DNA from: Streptomyces sp. NBC_01198
GTDB lineage: Bacteria; Actinomycetota; Actinomycetes; Streptomycetales; Streptomycetaceae
Assembly: GCF_036010485.1 (NCBI RefSeq)
Contig: NZ_CP108568.1
Span: 4,657,001-4,721,000, forward strand
Direction: 5' to 3'
Length of the DNA: 64,000 bases
Shown here: one piece after another, positions 19,551-26,165 of the stretch
Layout: each line of letters starts with the position of its first letter
Position numbering within the stretch: position 1 is the stretch's first letter
Made by a program: the position numbers and the translations under genes
Notes under the pieces: model-generated
What the model was told of the DNA's origin: nothing
Seen by the model: only the letters and a program-made list of their open reading frames with translations
Databases searched by the model: none

Positions 19551-20234
19551 TCAGCGGTTGGAGTGCACCGGGCCCACCTGGAGGTTCTGCACGGAGGAGC
19601 CGACGCATTCCTTCTTGTTCCACGGGATGTTCGTGGACTCGGTCTGGTTCGGCGGGTAGACGCGGAGGGTGGGCACGGTGGTCAGGTCGCACTTGCCCGG
19701 GTCGTAGCCGCCCACCCCGTTGACGGTCCGCAGGTCGGCGTAGGCGTGGGCGTTGGGGATCAGCGTGACCGGGGAGGACTTGATGGTGCCGGTCCGCTCG
19801 GCCGCCTTGCCGAGCTGCGTGTTGTGGGCCTTCACGAAGGAGACACCCGGGTAGCCGTGCAGGGTGCAGGGGGCGCTGCCGGTGTTCTGGAAGACCAGCT
19901 GGAGCATGGTGCTGCCCGCACCGCTGTCCGCGGGCCCCGCGGTGACCTTCAGGTGGCTGGTGGCGCAGGACGGTTCGGTCGACCCCGCGGCCCCGCCCGC
20001 GGTGCTGGGCGCTCCGGCCGCCGAGGGGGACGTGGCGGCCGTGCCGGCCGGCGACGAGGGCGTCGAGGCCGGGTCGGTCGGGGAGGACGCGGCCGAGGTG
20101 CCCGCGGTGGAGGGGGTCGGCGACGAGTCGGCAGCCGGGCCCGAGGCGTCCGAGGTGCCGCACGCCGTCAGCGCGAGCCCTGCCGCGACGAACAGAAGTG
20201 CCGGTATTCCACGACCGCTGTTCCTGGTGCCCAT
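19551..20234 (-). CDS. DUF4232-domain lipoprotein
   Basis: This 227-aa lipoprotein has a lipobox LTAC (Cys about residue 25), a Ser/Thr/Ala/Pro-rich linker of about 60 residues, and a C-terminal DUF4232 domain (about 92-225) with SGAGSTMLQLVFQNTGSAPC and GYPGVSFV hallmarks. Function is unknown; the family is widespread as Streptomyces cell-surface lipoproteins. ATG at 20234 follows AGAGGGA. It converges with the chitinase gene. A longer upstream reading frame exists but has no ribosome-binding site. Confidence 0.85.
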   Translation of the reverse strand: MGTRNSGRGIPALLFVAAGLALTACGTSDASGPAADSSPTPSTAGTSAASSPTDPASTPSSPAGTAATSPSAAGAPSTAGGAAGSTEPSCATSHLKVTAGPADSGAGSTMLQLVFQNTGSAPCTLHGYPGVSFVKAHNTQLGKAAERTGTIKSSPVTLIPNAHAYADLRTVNGVGGYDPGKCDLTTVPTLRVYPPNQTESTNIPWNKKECVGSSVQNLQVGPVHSNR

Positions 20235-20510
20235 GGTGTCCCTCTTTCCTGTGTGCCGGCAGTGAAGCCTGCTGCCGTACGTCATCCTGCCCGCGTGACG
20301 TGTCTCTGTGGCATCGCGTTACCGCTCAGGGACAGAACATCCGACCCGTGCGTACATTCGTTTCTCTCCCGCACCCGGACGGGTACACCGAACCCGGCCC
20401 TCGCCTGGGTGTTTCCGGGGTGTGGCCGGGGAAGACGGCAGGCGGGAAGCGGGCGGCAGGCCGGTCGGGCAGAGACATGGTGACGTTCCGTTCACCGGGA
20501 GGAGACATCG

Positions 20511-20924
20511 GTGGCGAAGACCGAGACGCAGGACAGTGACGCGGAGAGCACGGAGAGTGCCGACGAGGTCGAGAAAGGTGCAGAGGCCGCGGGCGCCGAG
20601 GCGTCGGACGGCGCGGACGGGGTGCCGCCCCGTACGACCGCCCCCTACCGGGTGGAGGCCGTGCCCGACGACGGGAAGTGGCACGTGACCGTGCAGAGCC
20701 TGCACGACCACCCGGACCGCGGCGAGGTCGACGCCGTCGTCGTGACGGTGACCCCGGACCGCCCCGCTGCCGGGTTCCCCGCGGCCGAACTGGACCGCAC
20801 GCTGCGGCGCTGCGGCTTCACCCGCGACGGCGACTGGGCCCAGGACGGCGAGCGCTGGTCCACGCCCTGCCGCCAGGCCGACCCCCAGGCCGCCCCGCCG
20901 AACACCCCTCCGCGGGAGGGATGA
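20511..20924 (+). CDS. Small acidic protein of unknown function
   Basis: This 137-aa protein has an Asp/Glu-rich disordered N-terminus (residues 1-45) and a C-terminal region of about 85 residues (VEAVPDDGKWHVTVQSL..LRRCGFTRDGDWAQDG). GTG at 20511 has GGGAGGAGACATC upstream, and codon use is typical. It has no signal peptide or membrane segment. I do not recognise the family. Confidence 0.6.
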   Translation: MAKTETQDSDAESTESADEVEKGAEAAGAEASDGADGVPPRTTAPYRVEAVPDDGKWHVTVQSLHDHPDRGEVDAVVVTVTPDRPAAGFPAAELDRTLRRCGFTRDGDWAQDGERWSTPCRQADPQAAPPNTPPREG

Positions 20925-20960
20925 GCGCCGCCCCCCTCAGGTGGAGCGCGGGGCGCTCGC

Positions 20961-20991
20961 TTGCCTGGAGGGCACTCCAAAGGTCTAGCGT
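20961..20991 (+). promoter_or_regulatory. MerR-type promoter with 19-bp spacer upstream of the aldo/keto reductase
   Basis: TTGCCT and TAGCGT are separated by exactly 19 bp, and the spacer contains the dyad CTGGAG-GGCA-CTCCAA-type inverted repeat. Elongated spacers with a central dyad are the hallmark of MerR/SoxR-activated promoters. No merR gene is present nearby. Confidence 0.6.
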
Positions 20992-21075
20992 GGCAGGCAC
21001 GCCGGTGATCGGCAGTTCCCGAGCACGACTTCCGCGCGGGCGCCCGGCGGGCGCCGGAAAGGCCTGAGAGCCATC

Positions 21076-22107
21076 ATGAGCCACACCATCGAGAAGATCA
21101 GCAAGGTCCAACTGGGCACCGGCGGACCCCTCGTCGGCGTCCAGGGCTTCGGTGCCATGGGCATCAGCGCCGCCTACGGGCAGACGGACGACGCGGCGGC
21201 CCGCGACACCCTGGCGGCCACCGTCGAGGCGGGCGTCACCCTCATCGACACCGCCGACATGTACGGCATCGGCGCCAACGAGGAGTTTCTCGCGCCCTTC
21301 GTCGCCGCGCACCGCGACGAGATCACGCTGGCCACGAAGTTCGCCATCGAGCTGCGCCCCGACGACCCGGCGTACCGTGCCGTCCGCAACGACCCCGGCT
21401 ACGTTAAAGCGGCCGTCGAGGCGAGCCTGCGCCGGCTGAAGGTCGACGTCATCGACCTCTACTACATGCACCGCCGCGACCCCGCCGTCCCGCTCGCCGA
21501 CTCCGTGGGCGCCATGGCCGAGCTGGTGCGCGAGGGCAAGGTCAAGCACCTCGGCCTGAGCGAGGTCACCGGCGCCGAGCTGCGCGAGGCGTACGCCGTG
21601 CACCCCATCGCCGCCCTGCAGTCGGAGTGGTCGCTCTTCAGCCGCGACGTCGAGCAGAGCGCGGTCGGCGCGGCCGCCGAGCTCGGGGTGGCGCTGGTGC
21701 CCTACTCGCCCCTGGGCCGGGGCTTCCTGACCGGGTCCTTCACCGACGCGAGCACGGAGCTGTCAAGCGACGACTTCCGGCAGATGCAGCCGCGCTTCAG
21801 CGGCGACAACGCGAAGACGAACGCGGCGCTGCTCGAACCGCTGCACAAGATCGCGGGCGTCCACGACGCCACCGCGGCGCAGATCGCGCTGGCGTGGGTG
21901 CAGCAGCGGTCCCAGGTGCACGGTCTCGCGGTCGTACCGATCCCCGGAACGCGCAAGCGCAGCCGCCTGCTTGAGAACGCAGCCGCCACCCGGATCACGC
22001 TGACCGCCGACGAGCTGGCGCTGCTGGAGCCGATCGCCGGGCAGGTCGCGGGCGACCGCTACTCGGACATGTCGCAGACCTCGACCGCCCGCGAGGCCCG
22101 GGCCTGA
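21076..22107 (+). CDS. Aldo/keto reductase
   Basis: This 343-aa NADPH-dependent oxidoreductase has the AKR barrel. Catalytic residues are visible as Asp and Tyr in DTADMYGIGANEEF (about 55-68), Lys in LATKFAIE (about 92-99), and His in YYMHRRDP (about 134-141). Further marks are PYSPLGRGFLTG and a C-terminal cofactor loop PIPGTRKRSRL. It resembles the AKR13/YajO-like group. It stands alone behind a MerR-type promoter, which suggests induction by an electrophile, thiol stress or a drug. The ribosome-binding site is weak. Confidence 0.88.
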   Translation: MSHTIEKISKVQLGTGGPLVGVQGFGAMGISAAYGQTDDAAARDTLAATVEAGVTLIDTADMYGIGANEEFLAPFVAAHRDEITLATKFAIELRPDDPAYRAVRNDPGYVKAAVEASLRRLKVDVIDLYYMHRRDPAVPLADSVGAMAELVREGKVKHLGLSEVTGAELREAYAVHPIAALQSEWSLFSRDVEQSAVGAAAELGVALVPYSPLGRGFLTGSFTDASTELSSDDFRQMQPRFSGDNAKTNAALLEPLHKIAGVHDATAAQIALAWVQQRSQVHGLAVVPIPGTRKRSRLLENAAATRITLTADELALLEPIAGQVAGDRYSDMSQTSTAREARA

Positions 22108-22143
22108 CCTGGGCGCCGGCGCCGGTTCGGGCGCCGGGACGGG

Positions 22144-22190
22144 CAACGGCCCCGCCGCAGCGACGTGTTGTCGCTGCGGCGGGGCCGTTG
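22144..22190. terminator. Strong terminator hairpin after the aldo/keto reductase
   Basis: A 21-bp perfect stem (22144-22164 with 22170-22190) and a 5-nt loop lie between convergent genes. This is the longest perfect hairpin I see in the window. Confidence 0.85.
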
Positions 22191-22218
22191 TGCGGTGGCC
22201 TCGGCTGCCTACGGCTTA

Positions 22219-22254
22219 GTGGCCTCGGTGGCCTCGGTGGCCTCAGTGGCAGAG
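22219..22254. repeat. 9-bp tandem repeat GTGGCCTCG, about four copies
   Basis: Two exact units, one with a single change and one degenerate, straddle the stop codon of the downstream minus-strand gene. Confidence 0.65.
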
Positions 22255-24579
22255 GACGGACGCGGTGCGAGCGCCGCCCGCCGCTGCCGGGTCGGTGGAG
22301 ACGGTCACGCCGATGTAGGGCCGGCTCGGGTTGTCCTGGTAGGTGAAGTTGGACGTGAAGATGTAACTCGTGGACCCCTTGGGGAGCTTCGCGGACTGCG
22401 GGGTCATCGTGGTCGCGCCCCGGGACGTGGCCGTGGAGTTGCGCCACCACGTCAGGTGCAGGGTGCCGGATGCCGTGCCGTCGTAGTCCACCCGTACGAC
22501 CGCCTGCGCCTTGTGGCCGCCGGAGCAGGTGAGCTGGGTCGATATGCCGGAGACGCGCGGCCCGCCCGCCGATCCCGCGGGCTTCGTCGGGTCACTGGAC
22601 GGCGACACGGTCGGCGGCGGCGCGGCGCTGGTGGGCGCCTTGGCCGGGCTGGACGTCGTGGGCGGTACGGCAGGCGCGTGCGAGGTGGACGGGCTGGTCG
22701 CAGGCGTGGTCGACGGCGCGCCCGTCGGGGACGGGGCGGTCGTGGCCGGGGCGGCGGCCGGGGCCGAGCTGGGCGCCACGCTGGCCGTAGCGGACGGGGT
22801 CACCGTGGCCGCGACGTCGTCGCTGTTGCCGGTCGCCACGGCGGTGACGGTGACCGCGCCCGCGACGATCACCACGGCTGCGGCGATCGCGAGGAGCTTG
22901 GCCCGGCGGCCGAACCTCCGCCGCGCGGGCGGCTCGTCCTCGGTTCCGACCGCGACGGGTACGGGCGCCGGCGGCACCGGGGGCGCCGGCGGTACCGGCT
23001 CGGCGGGGGCCGGGGCCAGCAACGGGGCTACGAGGAACGCGAGTTCGTGCTGCCCGCGCGCCTCCCAGTCCTCGCCGTAGGCCGCGACGGCGACCGCATC
23101 GACCTCGGCCGCGAAGTCGACGGCACTCGGGGCCTGTTCGGCGGGCTCGCCCGCCAGGCCCCGGGCGATCAGCGGCTGTACGGGCTCCGGCGCGGTGCCT
23201 GCCAGGCAGGCGGAGAAGGTGGCCGTGGCAGCCTGGACGTCGGTGGCCGCCTCCGTGCTGGGGGCCACCGGAGCGCCCCCGGCGAGCTTGATCGCGCCCT
23301 GGGCGGTGACCAGGACGTTCGCGGGCTGGTACCGGCTGTGCGCCTGGCCCGCCGCATGGGCGGCGGCCAGCCCGACCAGCGAGCCCTTCAACACGGCGAG
23401 CGCCGCCTCGGGCCCGGCCTGAAGGCCGTTCTCCCCGAGCAACACGTCGAGGCCGACCCCGCCGACCGGCTCCTCGATGGCCGGGGCGGACCGTTGAGGC
23501 TGAGCCGTCTTGGCGGCGGCGGTGACCTTCGTGGCCTTCGCCGCAGCCGCCTTCTTGCCGGGCACCGCCCGCTTGGCGGGCACGGCCTTCTTCGCGGCGA
23601 CCTTCTTCCGCGCGGCCGCCGGCTTCTTGGCGGCGGGGGCGCTCCCAGCGGCTGCGGCGGCGGGAGTCGCCCCCGCGTCCCCGCCAGACGCGGCGGGAGC
23701 GGCGTTCGCGGCTGCGGGCTTACCTGCGGCCGTCGTTGGGGCTGCGTCCGTGCCGGGGGCGGTCGTCTGGGGAGCGTCCGCGGGCGTACCCGTACCCGCA
23801 GCCTGAGCCGGGGCCGCGTCCGTACCGGCGGCCGGTGCCGCGCCCGCGTTCGTAGCGGCGCCAGCACCCGCAGCCATCGGGCCACCTGCCCGCTTGCGCG
23901 TGGCCGGAGTCGCGCTGCCGGAAGCGGCAGCGGCGCCGGGGCCCGAAGCCTTGGCCGGGCCCGCCTGCGGGTTCCTGGCCGTCGATGACTTCCGGGACTT
24001 CGCCGTCCCGGCCGGGGGCGTCGCGGGCTGCGGCAGTGCGTCGGCGGGCTGTGCGGGAGCTGTCGCCGGTCGTGGCGGTGCACCGGCGGGCAGGCCCGGA
24101 GTTGTCGCGGCACCCGTGGGCTGGGGCGGAGCTGGAGTACCTGTCGAAGCCGGGGGCGTCGCCGGTTGCGGCGGTGCACCGGCGGGCTGCGCCGGAGTTG
24201 CAGCGGCAGTCGAAGTCGGCGCCCCCGGCGCCCCCGGCGCCCCCGACGGCTTCGACGCCCCCGACGGCTTCGACGCCCCCGACGGCTTCGGGGGTGTCGT
24301 GGGCGGCTGGGCCAGAGCCGTCCTCGGGTCCTGGGGGGCGGTGTCGGCCGTCGGCGGCTGCGGGGTCGCGGCCTGGGTGGGTGGGTCCGCCGGGCGGGCC
24401 GGGCTCTGCGCCGGCCGGGCGGCCTTCGCGGGCGGCTGGGCGGACCTGGCGGTCCGTGCGCCGGCCGCCGGCTTCGCCGCCGGAGCCGTGCGGGGTCGCC
24501 GTCCCCGGGGCGGCTTCGCCACCGGGGGTTGCTGCTTGTTCTCGCCGGGTATGCCCGTGCCGTCGTGGTCGTCGTCCAC
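22243..24579 (-). CDS. Membrane-anchored pseudokinase-like protein with Pro/Ala-rich and histone-H1-like regions
   Basis: This 778-aa protein has a disordered Pro/Ala/Thr-rich N-terminus (1-310), a Lys/Ala histone-H1-like stretch (about 315-360), and a region resembling a Ser/Thr-kinase C-lobe (about 365-520). In it the HRD segment reads HSR at 414-416, followed by YQPAN, and the DFG position reads AGG at 433-435. Both catalytic Asp residues are missing, and no N-lobe lysine is evident. A Pro-rich spacer leads to one transmembrane helix (about 559-583). An extracytoplasmic Ser/Thr/Pro-rich stalk follows, then a C-terminal beta-type domain (about 672-778) bounded by two Cys. GTG at 24579 has AGGGA upstream. 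Confidence 0.7.
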   Translation of the reverse strand: MDDDHDGTGIPGENKQQPPVAKPPRGRRPRTAPAAKPAAGARTARSAQPPAKAARPAQSPARPADPPTQAATPQPPTADTAPQDPRTALAQPPTTPPKPSGASKPSGASKPSGAPGAPGAPTSTAAATPAQPAGAPPQPATPPASTGTPAPPQPTGAATTPGLPAGAPPRPATAPAQPADALPQPATPPAGTAKSRKSSTARNPQAGPAKASGPGAAAASGSATPATRKRAGGPMAAGAGAATNAGAAPAAGTDAAPAQAAGTGTPADAPQTTAPGTDAAPTTAAGKPAAANAAPAASGGDAGATPAAAAAGSAPAAKKPAAARKKVAAKKAVPAKRAVPGKKAAAAKATKVTAAAKTAQPQRSAPAIEEPVGGVGLDVLLGENGLQAGPEAALAVLKGSLVGLAAAHAAGQAHSRYQPANVLVTAQGAIKLAGGAPVAPSTEAATDVQAATATFSACLAGTAPEPVQPLIARGLAGEPAEQAPSAVDFAAEVDAVAVAAYGEDWEARGQHELAFLVAPLLAPAPAEPVPPAPPVPPAPVPVAVGTEDEPPARRRFGRRAKLLAIAAAVVIVAGAVTVTAVATGNSDDVAATVTPSATASVAPSSAPAAAPATTAPSPTGAPSTTPATSPSTSHAPAVPPTTSSPAKAPTSAAPPPTVSPSSDPTKPAGSAGGPRVSGISTQLTCSGGHKAQAVVRVDYDGTASGTLHLTWWRNSTATSRGATTMTPQSAKLPKGSTSYIFTSNFTYQDNPSRPYIGVTVSTDPAAAGGARTASVLCH
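24240..24293. repeat. Three tandem 18-bp repeats within a coding region
   Basis: Units of CCCCCGACGGCTTCGACG (the third ends GGGG) encode KPSGAS-type peptide repeats around residues 98-113 of the pseudokinase-like protein. Unit number may vary between strains. Confidence 0.8.
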
Positions 24580-24921
24580 CTGATCCCGTCCCTCGCGCTG
24601 CCCCTTGTGGCGGAGCCGCAGTTCGTAGCCCCTCGACGCCCGGTTCCGTTCTCCGGTTCCACCGGCAGCCGAGCGGATCTGCCGGGGCCCACGGCGTCCG
24701 TCGTCCGTCCCCCGGAAGGGGCTGCGCGTCGAAGACACGGGCAGGGCCCGGGAAATGGTGGAGGGCCGGAGCGGAGGTGCCGTGAGGATCAAGAGGGTAC
24801 TGCCGACCGGCGGAATGCGGGGCCTCGGGGCGCCTTCGGGCGGCCCGGGCGGCCCGATCCGGAATCCGCAGCGCCTCGCCGAGTATGGGCCGCCAGGCCC
24901 ACTCCGATCTAAGCTGGCCTC

Positions 24922-25692
24922 ATGGACACCTCGGCCATACCGGAACGGCGCCCGCCCCACGGCGGCCCCGCCGCACGGGGTGACCTGCCGGAACCCGCCG
25001 CCCCCGAGCGCCGGCTCACCCCGAAGGGCCTGGCCACCCGGGCGCGCATCCTCGACGCCGCGGCGACGCTGATCCACCAGCAGGGCGCCCACCTCACGAA
25101 CAACGAGAACGTCCGGCAGGCGGCGGGAGTGAGCGGGTCCCAGCTGATGCGGCACTTCCCGACCAAGGAGAGCCTGGTCCGAGGGGTGATCGCCTGGCAG
25201 GCGGAGGCCGTTGTCGGCGCGCTTCGCGAACTCGGCGCGTTCGACAGCGTCCCGGCCCTGCGCCGGTGGGCGCGGTCCTACGGCGACCGGGACGATCTGG
25301 CGTGTGGCGGCTGCCCGTTCGGGGCGCTGGCGGCGGAAGTGCTCAAGGTCTACCCGGAGATACGGGACGAGGTGGCCGCGGGGTTCGCCCGCTGGGGCGA
25401 GGTCTTCCGTGCGGGGCTGCAGGCGATGGCGGACCGCGGCGAACTCACCCAGGACGCCGACCCCGTAGGACTCGCCCACCTGCTGATGGCCGCGTTCCAG
25501 GGCGGGATGCTGCTCGACCAGGCCGCCGGCGACACCCGGGCGTCGCGCGCGGCGCTGGACGGCGCCGTCTCGTACATCGCGACCTTCGCGACCACCGCAC
25601 CGACCGACGCCCCCGCACCGGTCGTCCCGACCGCGCCGCCCGCCCGGCCCGGCGGATCCCGCACCGGACAAAATGGGCTTGACAGCCCATAA
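24922..25692 (+). CDS. TetR-family regulator
   Basis: This 256-aa protein has an N-terminal extension of about 35 residues. A TetR helix-turn-helix follows (about 36-85, with TRARILDAAATLI and AGVSGSQLMRHFPTKESLV), then a C-terminal ligand domain with ACGGCPFGALAAEV typical of one TetR subgroup. Next downstream is a small monooxygenase gene. A dyad plus promoter lies over the regulator's own last codons, so it probably controls that monooxygenase. Its own promoter must lie in the 342-bp region it shares with the divergent pseudokinase gene. Confidence 0.88.
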   Translation: MDTSAIPERRPPHGGPAARGDLPEPAAPERRLTPKGLATRARILDAAATLIHQQGAHLTNNENVRQAAGVSGSQLMRHFPTKESLVRGVIAWQAEAVVGALRELGAFDSVPALRRWARSYGDRDDLACGGCPFGALAAEVLKVYPEIRDEVAAGFARWGEVFRAGLQAMADRGELTQDADPVGLAHLLMAAFQGGMLLDQAAGDTRASRAALDGAVSYIATFATTAPTDAPAPVVPTAPPARPGGSRTGQNGLDSP

Positions 25693-25706
25693 AGCAGTGC
25701 TAGCGT
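25673..25706 (+). promoter_or_regulatory. Promoter and TetR operator candidate embedded in the 3' end of the regulator gene
   Basis: The inverted repeat ATGGGCT-TGAC-AGCCCAT (25673-25690) overlaps a TTGACA -35 hexamer (25679-25684). TAGCGT at 25701-25706 follows with a 16-bp spacer. The regulator's stop codon is at 25690-25692, so the operator codes for its final residues. Confidence 0.7.
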
Positions 25707-25783
25707 GGGAATTCAGAGCGGTCCGCGGCCGGAGCGGAAGGCCCCCGGCCAGAGCGCACCGGACAGAACCGACGGAGCTCGAC

Positions 25784-26086
25784 ATGACGCACTACCAGGT
25801 CATCGCCCACCACCACATCGCTCCCGACCAGGACCTGGACGAGGTGCTCGCCCTCTATCCGAAGCTCGCGGAAGCTGCCCGCAAGGAGCCGGGCAATGTC
25901 TCCTTCGAGGTCTTCCGGCAGCTGGACGACGAGCGTTCCGTGGTGATCCTGGAGCGCTACACCTCGCGCGCGGCATTCGCCGAGCACGAGCGGACGGCGC
26001 ATTTCCAGGACGTGCTGATCGGCCAGATCGTGCCGCGCCTGGGCGACAGGTGGCGCGAGGCGTACGACGTCCCGACCGCCGGCTGA
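25784..26086 (+). CDS. Antibiotic biosynthesis monooxygenase (ABM) domain protein
   Basis: This 100-aa protein is one ferredoxin-like ABM domain: YQVIAHHHIAPDQ at the start, then EPGNVSFEVFRQLDD and VILERYTSRAAFAEH. Members are small, often dimeric enzymes acting on quinones or aromatic substrates, or haem-degrading relatives. ATG at 25784 follows CGGAG. It lies 91 bp after the TetR gene under a probable TetR-controlled promoter, and a strong hairpin follows its stop. The substrate is unknown. Confidence 0.85.
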   Translation: MTHYQVIAHHHIAPDQDLDEVLALYPKLAEAARKEPGNVSFEVFRQLDDERSVVILERYTSRAAFAEHERTAHFQDVLIGQIVPRLGDRWREAYDVPTAG

Positions 26087-26102
26087 CCCCGCCCGTTCCG
26101 AG

Positions 26103-26144
26103 GCCCCGCCTCCCGGCGCCGTGCAGGGCGCCGGGAGGCGGGGC
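26103..26144. terminator. Terminator hairpin between convergent genes
   Basis: An 18-bp perfect GC stem with a 6-nt loop, 17 bp after the monooxygenase stop and 22 bp before the stop of the large secreted-protein gene. Confidence 0.8.
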
Positions 26145-26165
26145 AGACCGGTTCGTGGACGAGGG

